29,365 nt of DNA from an uncultured Bacteroidales bacterium. GTDB lineage: Bacteria; Bacteroidota; Bacteroidia; Bacteroidales; UBA3663. Each line of letters starts with the position of its first letter. Position 1 is the first letter of the stretch. Location: positions 1-29,365 of the forward strand of contig CALBPV010000013.1 in assembly GCA_937899265.1 (NCBI GenBank). Reading direction: 5' to 3'. A program made the translations under genes and the position numbers. This document shows positions 1-6,775 of this stretch, piece after piece. The notes beneath the pieces are model-generated. The model worked only from the letters and a program-made list of their open reading frames with translations, was not told the DNA's origin and made no database searches.

Positions 1-82
1 CGATTTGCAACTTTGCAAACCAATCTCCGAACTTCGCGTAACGATTTGTTCGTTTCGGAAGACGTAAATCTGTGTAATCTCT

Positions 83-125
83 AACTTAAAAGTATGCCAC
101 ACATTCTAATCTAAAAGTGTACCAC
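83..125. repeat. Pair of imperfect 18-bp direct repeats near the left edge
   Basis: Two copies of an 18-base unit lie at 83-100 and 108-125, starting 25 bases apart. They match at 14 of 18 positions and share the cores TAAAAGT and CCAC. They lie in the 186 noncoding bases between the window edge and the end of the phosphopantetheinyl transferase gene. Short repeated units of this kind occur at the ends of some insertion sequences, for example the IS21 family, but no transposase is visible here, so that reading is only a guess. The rest of 1-186 shows no gene and no convincing terminator. Confidence 0.4.
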
Positions 126-186
126 TAAGCAATGGAAAAAAGAGTGTTTCAGGGTTGGGGAGAGGCTGTCCGAAATCGGAAAGGTT

Positions 187-858
187 TCAGAAGAGGCAGG
201 TAAGCACAAAGTCGCTGTTTGTTTCGAAATGCAGCGTTTTCAATCCCTGGCGGGAAACTGTGACATCCATGGTTCCCCGTCGGAGGTTTCCTTCGCGGGA
301 AGTGTAGTTGACGGACTCGATGGTGGTGAGATGCTGCAAGTCGAAATAGTCTCGTCCCAGGACCTTGTAGAGACTTTCTTTGGCGCTCCAGGCGAGATGC
401 AGTTCGACCTCGTCGCGCAGGAGGGCCAGTTCGCTTTCCTGGAGGAAACGGGAAGTCACACGTTCGACACGACGCCCCAACCGCTCGATGTCGATGCCCA
501 CGGGCCGGGAAGCCAAAAGCACTGCGGCCCATCCCTCGGTGTGGGAAATGCTGAGATGCGTCCAAACGGTGTGGACCTCCTTGCCGTCGGACTGTCTGAC
601 GGATTCTATTTGCTGGGGTATGGCAGGACTGCCGTCGGCATCGTAGAGCACACGCTGTTCCTCGCCGGTCATGGCCTTGAGCAGACAACGTACGGCCAAT
701 ATTTCTCGCATACGGGCAGAGTTCTCGCGCAGAGGGGCAATGCGGTCGGCATACATCACGGGGAAATTGAGAAGCGCACGCAACTCAGCGGACGTCTCCT
801 CGATGCGCCACAGTCCCAAAAGCAGGTCGTCGGCAGGAGATTCAATCTTTGCGGTCAT
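187..858 (-). CDS. 4'-phosphopantetheinyl transferase superfamily protein (Sfp type)
   Basis: This enzyme is predicted to move the phosphopantetheine arm of coenzyme A onto a serine of an acyl or peptidyl carrier protein in the cytosol. The protein from the chosen ATG is 223 residues. It carries the family's Mg-binding signature GIDIE (about residues 121-125), preceded by SISHTEGW, and the second signature WSAKES (about 157-162). Length and motif spacing fit the Sfp group rather than the short AcpS group. An ATG 16 codons upstream (position 906) is possible, but it adds residues that only mirror the end of gldE in another frame; the ATG at 858 gives a modest 17-base overlap with gldE. It is the last gene of the minus-strand run from folP. 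The family is clear; the carrier-protein target cannot be told from sequence. Confidence 0.88.
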   Translation of the reverse strand: MTAKIESPADDLLLGLWRIEETSAELRALLNFPVMYADRIAPLRENSARMREILAVRCLLKAMTGEEQRVLYDADGSPAIPQQIESVRQSDGKEVHTVWTHLSISHTEGWAAVLLASRPVGIDIERLGRRVERVTSRFLQESELALLRDEVELHLAWSAKESLYKVLGRDYFDLQHLTTIESVNYTSREGNLRRGTMDVTVSRQGLKTLHFETNSDFVLTCLF

Positions 859-2164
859 CGCCGTGGTATTTGACACGCACGCTCTCGACGTGACGTTTAT
901 CGACACTCTGAATCATGAAGTCCAGCCGTTTGAAGTGGATGGTCTCGCCCTGACGCAGAAAGTCCTGTTTGATTTCCATGAGCAGACCGGCCACACTCTC
1001 GCAGTTGTCGGTTTTGTCGTCGAAATAATCGCTGTCGAGGTCGGTAGCCTTGTAGAAGTCGCTGAGTGAAGTTTTGCCCTCCACAATCCATTCGTTCTGG
1101 CCCACCTTGCGCCATGTCTTCTTGTCCTCGTCGTACTCGTCGTGAATCTCGCCCACGATTTCCTCGAGCACATCTTCCATGGTGATGAGACCGGCTGTCC
1201 CGCCGAATTCATCGACCACGATGGCCATGTGGAGACGTTTCTTCCGGAAGTCGTTGAGGAGGTCGTCAATCATTTTGTTTTCGGGCACAAAGTAAGCCTC
1301 GCGCACGAGATTCTGCCACTTGAAGTCGTTGCTTCGCTGGAGGTAAGGGAGCAAATCCTTGACGTAGAGGATGCCCTGGATGTGGTCCTCGGTCTCGCGA
1401 TAGACGGGGATGCGCGAATACTTGGTCTCGTTGACGAGTTGGAGCACCTGCGAGAAGTTGCTTTTCTCCTCGATGGCTGTCATGTCCATGCGCGATGTCA
1501 TCACATCTTTGACGCTCTTGTCGCCGAAGGTGATGATGCCTTCGAGCATTTTCTTCTCCTCCTTGTTGACTTGGGGCGTGATGCTGAGGGCGGTGCCGAG
1601 GTCTTCGGATGAAACCTCCTCGGCACCCACGTGTCCGGCCAGGCGACGGTTGATGCGCCCCATCGAATTGACCAACAAAGCCGTGAACGGGCGCAGCAGA
1701 CTCTCCAATCCGCTGATGAAGGGAGCCACCCGACGGCAGAATTTGAGGCTGTCGTGGCTGGCCAGAATCTTGGGCATAATCTCACCGAAGAGCAACAGGA
1801 GGAAGGTCAGCAGAACCGACTGGATGATGAAATCAAGAACGAGCGAAATCCTCACCCATACGCTTTCGAAAAACAGCAAGAAGAGCGTGATGATGGCCAC
1901 ATTGACAAAGTTGTTGCCGATGAGGATACTGGCCATGAGACGGTCGCTGCGGGCCAGGAGACGCCGGATGACGGCATCGTTGGGTTCTTCCTCGTCCTCC
2001 AGTTCCTGCAGCTCCTGGGGAGACAGCGAGAAGAAAGCCACTTCGGAAGCCGAAATCATCCCGGACACAACGAGCAACAGCACGGCAATAACCAAAGCCA
2101 CCCATGCAGCCGACGAGGGTGCCTGGGTTATCAATTCTCCGAAATAGGGTAAATCTATAGTCAT
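842..2164 (-). CDS. gldE: GldE-type membrane protein (CNNM/DUF21, CBS pair, CorC_HlyC)
   Basis: The 440-residue protein has an N-terminal DUF21/CNNM membrane region (about residues 18-190) with several hydrophobic helices, including a stretch after SGMISASEVAFF. A CBS-domain pair follows (about 205-335; VMTSRMDMTAIEE and IVVDEFGGTAGLITMEDVLE), then a C-terminal CorC_HlyC domain (about 350-435; WIVEGKTSLSDF). This order is that of Bacteroidota GldE and of CorC/CNNM Mg transport-associated proteins. GldE was named for gliding motility in Flavobacterium, but orthologues are present in non-gliding Bacteroidales, where the role is more likely ion homeostasis or envelope function. The start overlaps the queE stop by 4 bases, which suggests translational coupling. 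Family assignment is firm; the precise role is inference. Confidence 0.88.
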   Translation of the reverse strand: MTIDLPYFGELITQAPSSAAWVALVIAVLLLVVSGMISASEVAFFSLSPQELQELEDEEEPNDAVIRRLLARSDRLMASILIGNNFVNVAIITLFLLFFESVWVRISLVLDFIIQSVLLTFLLLLFGEIMPKILASHDSLKFCRRVAPFISGLESLLRPFTALLVNSMGRINRRLAGHVGAEEVSSEDLGTALSITPQVNKEEKKMLEGIITFGDKSVKDVMTSRMDMTAIEEKSNFSQVLQLVNETKYSRIPVYRETEDHIQGILYVKDLLPYLQRSNDFKWQNLVREAYFVPENKMIDDLLNDFRKKRLHMAIVVDEFGGTAGLITMEDVLEEIVGEIHDEYDEDKKTWRKVGQNEWIVEGKTSLSDFYKATDLDSDYFDDKTDNCESVAGLLMEIKQDFLRQGETIHFKRLDFMIQSVDKRHVESVRVKYHGDDRKD

Positions 2165-2703
2165 CTGATGTTAAGTATCTTATGGGTCTGAAGGCTGAGT
2201 CTCCAGTCCGGATGTTGCATGAGCCAAGCCACACATTCCTCCGTATTGCGACAGGAACAGGGCTGGACGAAACGCCAGCGGGCTTCTATTGCGTCATACT
2301 GCGAGAAATCCTGCCCCTGATAAACCACCTTCAGTTCGTCGGCGCGGCTGAGCACCACACGTCCGCCTTCCTTGGGCGAACAGGTAATCCAGTCGATGCC
2401 CTCGGGCAAGGGATGTGTCCCGTTGGTCTCGATGGCCACCCGCCGTCCCTGGCGATGGAGTCCTTGGACCAGCGAAGCCGTCACTTGCAGCGACGGTTCT
2501 CCGCCGGTGAGCACCACGTGGCGGGCCTTGTATCCGGCTGTCGCAGAGAGTATCTCCGCCTCGGTCATCTCCTGTCCGTCTTCGTGGCGGGTGTCGCAGA
2601 AGTCACACCTCAGGTTGCAGCCCGAGAAACGGATGAAAATCGACGGAGTGCCCGTCCAAAAGCCTTCGCCCTGAAGCGAACAGAATATCTCGTTGACCTT
2701 CAT
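2161..2703 (-). CDS. queE: 7-carboxy-7-deazaguanine synthase QueE (radical SAM)
   Basis: QueE converts 6-carboxy-5,6,7,8-tetrahydropterin to 7-carboxy-7-deazaguanine, the ring-contraction step of the preQ0/queuosine pathway. The 180-residue protein starts with the family signature FCSLQGEG and has the radical-SAM cluster Cys29, Cys33, Cys36 (CNLRCDFC), followed by TGGEPSLQ for SAM binding. The short length is normal for QueE, which has a trimmed radical-SAM barrel. Its ATG follows the queD stop with no gap, and its stop overlaps gldE by 4 bases, so queD and queE are almost certainly co-translated. QueC and QueF are not in this window. Confidence 0.95.
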   Translation of the reverse strand: MKVNEIFCSLQGEGFWTGTPSIFIRFSGCNLRCDFCDTRHEDGQEMTEAEILSATAGYKARHVVLTGGEPSLQVTASLVQGLHRQGRRVAIETNGTHPLPEGIDWITCSPKEGGRVVLSRADELKVVYQGQDFSQYDAIEARWRFVQPCSCRNTEECVAWLMQHPDWRLSLQTHKILNIR

Positions 2704-3033
2704 TTATTTCTCGTAGATGGCCACATTGTTCATCGTCTCCTGCACCCTCACCTTATAGCTCTGGGGCACTTGGTCGGCCACCCATTTGGCGATATTCTCG
2801 GCTGTGGGGTTGAACGGCAGCACCTCGTTGAGGTTCTGATGGTCGAGCCGTTCTTTGACATTGTGCTTGATGAAGTTGAAATCTATCACCATGCCGTTCT
2901 CGTCGAGTTTCTCACTCTTGCACCACACGGTGATGACCCAGTTGTGGCCGTGAAGGACGGAGCATTTGCTCTCATAAGTCAGATGCAGCTGATGGGCTGC
3001 ACTGATTTCAAACGTCTTTTCGATATAAAACAT
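2704..3033 (-). CDS. queD: 6-carboxy-5,6,7,8-tetrahydropterin synthase QueD
   Basis: QueD makes 6-carboxytetrahydropterin from 7,8-dihydroneopterin triphosphate, the step before QueE. The 109-residue protein has zinc ligands His14, His28 and His30, with the catalytic cysteine Cys24 in CSVLHGH. An Asp64-His65 pair lies in LDHQNLNE, and Glu99 near the end fits the substrate-binding glutamate of the 6-pyruvoyltetrahydropterin synthase fold. The length is typical of bacterial QueD. The gene abuts queE directly and sits 52 bases after cdaA. That gap holds the hairpin described at 3034-3076, which may regulate this gene pair. Confidence 0.95.
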   Translation of the reverse strand: MFYIEKTFEISAAHQLHLTYESKCSVLHGHNWVITVWCKSEKLDENGMVIDFNFIKHNVKERLDHQNLNEVLPFNPTAENIAKWVADQVPQSYKVRVQETMNNVAIYEK

Positions 3034-3076
3034 TTCTTTCGTTTTTGGTTGTTATGGGAGGTTGCGTAACTCCCGG
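3034..3076 (-). promoter_or_regulatory. Leader hairpin with A-rich tail before queD (possible preQ1-I-like element)
   Basis: Read on the minus strand, the cdaA-queD gap forms a 5-bp stem GGGAG/CTCCC (3070-3074 with 3056-3060) around a 9-base loop ending in CAAC. A 22-base A-rich tail then runs to the queD ATG. Class I preQ1 riboswitches have this form: one short stem, a loop with a cytosine just before the 3' arm, and an A-rich tail that folds back into the loop. The match is partial: the tail lacks the usual AAGG ending and only a 2-bp loop-tail pairing (CG with CG) is obvious. A-rich leaders are also common in Bacteroidota. This is a candidate, not an identification. Confidence 0.3.
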
Positions 3077-3085
3077 TTAAATCAT

Positions 3086-3847
3086 TCATTTTTTGAGCAG
3101 CATCTTCTGGAGCTCGGTTGCCGTCAGTTTGCGGAAGATGCGGCCTCGCCGGCAGACGCTGATGTCGCCTGTCTCTTCGCTCACCACCACGACGCGGGCA
3201 TCGCATTGTTCGGTCAGTCCGATGGCCGAGCGGTGACGCAGTCCCAGTTCCTTGGGGATGCTGTTGTTGTGGGATACGGGCAAGACGCCTGCAGCCAGTT
3301 TGATGCGGTTGCTTTCCACAATCATTGCGCCGTCGTGCAGGGGCGTATTCTTGTAGAAAATCTGTTCGATGAGGCGTGCATTGACCTTCGCATCGATTTC
3401 GTCGCCGGAATTGACAAAGGGACGGAGGTCGTCCTCCCTTCGGAGCACAATCAAAGCCCCTGTCTTCGTTTCGGACATCTCGTTGCAGGCCATCACGATT
3501 TCGTCCACCGTCTGGAGATATTCCTTGTGGTCGTCCTGTTCCTTCTGGAAATACTTGAGGAACGAACTCCACTGGCGGCGGGAGCCGAGACGGATGAGGA
3601 ATTGGCGTATGTCGTTTTGGAAGATAACCACCAGAACGATGAATCCGGCACTGATGATGGCATTGAGAATGGCCCCCAACAGTCTCATCTTGAACACGTG
3701 GGAAACAACAATCCACGCCACCAGAACGGCCACGATTCCCTGGAAGAGCACCGTCGTGCCGCTGGACTTCATCTGTCGGTAGAGATAATAGAGGAGTATC
3801 GCTACCAGCAGGATGTCAATTGCGTCTTTGAGTCCGAAATCCCACAT
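3086..3847 (-). CDS. cdaA: Diadenylate cyclase CdaA (membrane DAC-domain protein)
   Basis: CdaA makes the second messenger cyclic di-AMP from two ATP at the inner face of the cytoplasmic membrane. The 253-residue protein has three N-terminal hydrophobic segments (about residues 10-23, 32-50 and 58-76) followed by the DAC catalytic domain. The two diagnostic motifs are intact: DGA at 172-174 and RHRSA at 204-208, which bind ATP and metal. Length and layout are those of CdaA/YbbP. The gene begins 15 bases after folP, a pairing seen widely in Bacteroidota, so the two are probably co-transcribed. No c-di-AMP phosphodiesterase or CdaR homologue is visible in this window. Confidence 0.94.
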   Translation of the reverse strand: MWDFGLKDAIDILLVAILLYYLYRQMKSSGTTVLFQGIVAVLVAWIVVSHVFKMRLLGAILNAIISAGFIVLVVIFQNDIRQFLIRLGSRRQWSSFLKYFQKEQDDHKEYLQTVDEIVMACNEMSETKTGALIVLRREDDLRPFVNSGDEIDAKVNARLIEQIFYKNTPLHDGAMIVESNRIKLAAGVLPVSHNNSIPKELGLRHRSAIGLTEQCDARVVVVSEETGDISVCRRGRIFRKLTATELQKMLLKK

Positions 3848-3862
3848 GTTGAACAGTTCGGT

Positions 3863-4645
3863 TTATTGGTTTCTGAAATTGTTGACAATCTTGACAGTTT
3901 CCACTGCGGCTTTCACGTCGTGGACACGCAACACCGAAGCTCCCTGCTGCAAAGCCAGCACATGGGTGGCAGTCGTTGCGTTGAGGGCTTCTGCAGGAGA
4001 GATGTCCAGAAGGCGCCATATCATGCTCTTGCGTGACACGCCTGCCAAAACGGGAGCACCCAGAGCCGCAATCTCGCCGAGACCCCTGAGCAGCGCCCAG
4101 TTTTCCTGCAGCGTCTTGTGGAAGCCGAAGCCCGGATCGAGCCAGACGTCCTCCGCTCCAAGTGCCCTGAGCCTCTCCAGCCTGTCGGACAACCAAAGGG
4201 CGGCTTTCCCGGGCGTGTTGCTCCGTCCGTCGGGGTCGTTGTGGGTGAGGACGTAACCGACCTTCCGTCGGGCTACGGCACGATACATCTCCTCGTTGCC
4301 GCCCGAGATGTCGTTGATGACGTTCACGCCCCAGTCGCCGACACACCGGCAGGCCACCCCTTCACGGAACGTATCTACGCTCACGACAGCCTCGGGAGCC
4401 GTCCGACGCACCACGCCAAGCGCAAAGTCCAAGCGTCGCATCTCCTCCTCCTCGTCCACGATGTCCGCTCCGGGCCGTGTGCTGCATGCTCCCACGTCGA
4501 TGATGTCTCCACCCTCGCGGAGTATCTGCTCCACACGTGCTCCGACGGAAGCCTCGTCCGTCACACGCGACCCCTCGTAGAAAGAGTCGGGAGTGACGTT
4601 CAGAATGCCCATCACCAGCACTGCTTTTTGGTCGGTTTTCTGCAT
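3863..4645 (-). CDS. folP: Dihydropteroate synthase
   Basis: FolP joins 6-hydroxymethyl-dihydropterin pyrophosphate to p-aminobenzoate in folate synthesis in the cytosol. The 260-residue protein contains the full family set: NVTPDSF (16-22), STRPG (55-59), NDIS (111-114), DPGFGFHK (170-177), SRKS (204-207) and RVHD (240-243). The length is normal. It is the first gene of the minus-strand run folP-cdaA-queD-queE-gldE-phosphopantetheinyl transferase and has its own promoter 33-60 bases upstream. Its substrate derives, like that of QueD, from dihydroneopterin triphosphate, which gives a metabolic reason for the grouping. Confidence 0.95.
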   Translation of the reverse strand: MQKTDQKAVLVMGILNVTPDSFYEGSRVTDEASVGARVEQILREGGDIIDVGACSTRPGADIVDEEEEMRRLDFALGVVRRTAPEAVVSVDTFREGVACRCVGDWGVNVINDISGGNEEMYRAVARRKVGYVLTHNDPDGRSNTPGKAALWLSDRLERLRALGAEDVWLDPGFGFHKTLQENWALLRGLGEIAALGAPVLAGVSRKSMIWRLLDISPAEALNATTATHVLALQQGASVLRVHDVKAAVETVKIVNNFRNQ

Positions 4646-4677
4646 CCGATATGCGTTGAAAAGTCAATTTTGCAGCA

Positions 4678-4708
4678 CAAAGTTAGCACAAATTCATGAA
4701 TTTTGCAA
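4678..4708 (-). promoter_or_regulatory. Bacteroidota promoter for the folP operon
   Basis: On the minus strand the -7 box TAACTTTG (4678-4685) matches the Bacteroidota consensus TAnnTTTG exactly. A TTG at 4706-4708 is placed 20 bases upstream, the expected -33 spacing. Transcription would start near 4671, leaving a leader of about 25 bases before the folP ATG. Confidence 0.7.
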
Positions 4709-4760
4709 ACCAAAAGGCATTTTTTTTGCTTTTTATGCAAATTATTTCAGAAAAAAGGCT

Positions 4761-4768
4761 TATCTTTG
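4761..4768 (+). promoter_or_regulatory. Bacteroidota -7 box for the NfeD-like/flotillin pair
   Basis: TATCTTTG matches TAnnTTTG and ends 30 bases before the ATG at 4799, giving a predicted leader of roughly 25 bases. No TTG is found at the ideal -33 spacing, so the upstream element is weak or absent. This promoter is divergent from the folP promoter. Confidence 0.6.
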
Positions 4769-4798
4769 TAGCGTAGTTTACAAAACAAATACACTTTT

Positions 4799-5368
4799 AT
4801 GGACTTTATAGAATCTTTTTCCGAATTGTCCGGCGGACTCCAGTTTTATTGGATTGTGGCCGTCGTTGCCTCCGTCGTGTTTGTTATCCAGGCCGTCATG
4901 ACCTTCATCGGATTCGACAGTGACACCGACCTCGACGGAGGCGGTGCCGACTTTGACGCCGACGGTTTCCACATCGTGTCGGTCAAGACACTCACCTGTT
5001 TCCTGCTCGGCTTCGGTTGGACGGGCGTGCTCTTCTGGAGCCGCATTTCCTCGGGGCTGGCTCTCGGTTTCATCGCGGGAGCCGTAGGCCTGCTCTTCAT
5101 GTTGCTCATCGCCCTGCTGCTGCGTCAGGTGATGAAACTCAACAAGGACAACACGTTCACGGCCCGACAGACCATAGGTCTCACTGCCGATGTCTATCTG
5201 CGCATCCCGGCACGCCGCTCCGAGACCGGCAAGATTACGGTGTCGCTCAACGGTTCCATTCACGAACTCGAGGCTCTCAACGCCGGCGATGAAATCATCC
5301 CCACCGGAGCCAAGGTCCGCATCGTCGATGTGGTGGAAGGCAACACCGTATTGGTCGAGAAATTATAA
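4799..5368 (+). CDS. NfeD-like membrane protein, partner of the downstream flotillin
   Basis: This 189-residue protein has three hydrophobic segments (about 15-37, 64-80 and 86-110) and a C-terminal OB-fold-like region (about 120-189; FTARQTIGLTA ... GAKVRIVDVVEGNTVLVEKL). That ending is the NfeD signature. NfeD-family proteins are encoded next to flotillins, as in the Bacillus YuaF-YuaG pair, and are thought to act with them in membrane organisation. An acidic loop after the first segment (residues 40-56, DSDTDLDGGGADFDAD) is rich in aspartate and might bind cations; that is only a suggestion. There is no serine-protease domain, so this is the short NfeD form. The flotillin gene follows after 27 bases. 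Confidence 0.75.
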   Translation: MDFIESFSELSGGLQFYWIVAVVASVVFVIQAVMTFIGFDSDTDLDGGGADFDADGFHIVSVKTLTCFLLGFGWTGVLFWSRISSGLALGFIAGAVGLLFMLLIALLLRQVMKLNKDNTFTARQTIGLTADVYLRIPARRSETGKITVSLNGSIHELEALNAGDEIIPTGAKVRIVDVVEGNTVLVEKL

Positions 5369-5395
5369 TTCACAAACTCTTTATATCATCTTATT

Positions 5396-6775
5396 ATGGA
5401 AGGAATTTCTCTTATCGTCATTGTGGTCATTGTGGCCATCACGCTGCTATCGGCCCTGTTGAAACGTTACCGCAGGTGTCCGTCGGACAAGATCCTGGTA
5501 ATCTACGGCAAAACCGGCCGCGGTTCGGCTCGCTGCATCCACGGCGGAGGCGCTTTTGTCTGGCCCGTTGTACAGGACTACGCCTACCTCTCCCTCACCC
5601 CCATCTCCATCGAGGCAAATCTCACCAATGCCCTCTCCCGTCAGAACATACGCGTCGATGTTCCCTGCCGTTTCACTGTGGGTATCTCGACCGAAGACGA
5701 CTCGATGAACAATGCTGCGGAACGTCTTTTGGGACTCACTGCCACCGACATCCAGGACATGGCCCGGGACATTCTCTTCGGACAGTTGCGTCTCGTCATA
5801 GCCTCCATGTCCATCGAGGAGCTGAACTCCGACCGCGACAAGTTCCAGGACAATATCAAAAAGAATGTCGAAATCGAACTCAAGAAAATCGGCCTCAAGC
5901 TCATCAACGTCAACGTGACGGATATCAAGGACGAATCGGGCTATATCGAAGCGCTCGGCAAAGAAGCTGCCGCCAAAGCCATCAACGAGGCCAAGGTGAG
6001 CGTGGCTCGCGAGGAGAAACTCGGCGAGATAGGCAAGGCCGAGGCCGTGCGCGACACCCGCATCCAGACCTCCAAAGCCAACGCCGAGGCCATACAGGGC
6101 GAAAACAGCGCCAAGGTGGAAATTGCCAACTCCGATGCCGCACGCCGTGAGAAGGAAGCTGAAGCCCAACGCAAGGCCGTAGCTGCCGAGAAGGTGGCCG
6201 AGGCCAAAGCCCTCGAGGAAGCATACGCCGCACAGCAGGAAGCCGAAAACGCCCGCGCCGAGCGCGAGCGTGCATCCCAGAAGGCCAACGTCCTCGTACC
6301 TCAGGAAATCGAGAAACAGCGCAAAATCATCGAGGCCGAGGCCGAAGCCGAACAAAAACGTGTCAATGCCAAGGGTGAAGCCGATGCCATCTTCGCCAAG
6401 ATGGAGGCCGAAGCCAAAGGCTACTTCGAAGTCCTCACCAAACAGGCCCAGGGCTACGACAAGATGATACAGGCTGCCGGCGGTGACGCCACCAAGGCAT
6501 ACACACTGCTTCTCCTCGAGAAACTGCCCGACCTCGTCAAGACACAGGTCGATGCCATCAAGGGCATCCAAATCGACAAAGTCACCGTTTGGGACAACGG
6601 CGCCGGTGCCGGCGACGGCAAGACCTCCACGGCCGGATTCCTCTCGGGTCTCTTCAAGTCGGTTCCTCCGTTGGCGGAACTCTTCGACCAGGCCGGCATG
6701 TCGCTTCCCGAATACTTAGCGCGGAAGAAGAGTGAGAACGACGAACTCACTGCGGGTACCGATTCTGAAGGGTGA
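5396..6775 (+). CDS. Flotillin family protein (SPFH domain)
   Basis: Flotillins form large membrane-attached assemblies that organise lipid and protein microdomains. The 459-residue protein has one N-terminal membrane segment (about 3-22), an SPFH/band-7 domain (about 25-190; NIRVDVPCRFTVGIS and LINVNVTDIKDESGYIEALG), and a long Ala/Glu/Lys-rich coiled coil (about 190-370) with the repeated EA pattern typical of flotillins. A Gly-rich linker and a polar tail follow. Order and length match the FloT/YqiK-like group. It lies 27 bases after the NfeD-like gene and shares its promoter. The last 20 codons overlap the end of the convergent metallophosphoesterase gene by 60 bases. Both reading frames look genuine there. 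Confidence 0.9.
   Translation: MEGISLIVIVVIVAITLLSALLKRYRRCPSDKILVIYGKTGRGSARCIHGGGAFVWPVVQDYAYLSLTPISIEANLTNALSRQNIRVDVPCRFTVGISTEDDSMNNAAERLLGLTATDIQDMARDILFGQLRLVIASMSIEELNSDRDKFQDNIKKNVEIELKKIGLKLINVNVTDIKDESGYIEALGKEAAAKAINEAKVSVAREEKLGEIGKAEAVRDTRIQTSKANAEAIQGENSAKVEIANSDAARREKEAEAQRKAVAAEKVAEAKALEEAYAAQQEAENARAERERASQKANVLVPQEIEKQRKIIEAEAEAEQKRVNAKGEADAIFAKMEAEAKGYFEVLTKQAQGYDKMIQAAGGDATKAYTLLLLEKLPDLVKTQVDAIKGIQIDKVTVWDNGAGAGDGKTSTAGFLSGLFKSVPPLAELFDQAGMSLPEYLARKKSENDELTAGTDSEG

Noticed and set aside
165..180. Small palindrome TCCGAAATCGGA after the phosphopantetheinyl transferase gene as a terminator
   Set aside because: The stem is at most 4-5 bp with a tiny loop and no T-run on the minus strand.
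5447..6571. Long open frame on the minus strand opposite the flotillin gene (374 codons)
   Set aside because: It mirrors the coiled-coil codons of flotillin, giving a Gly/Leu/Phe-rich product with no recognisable family; the flotillin frame is clearly the coding one.
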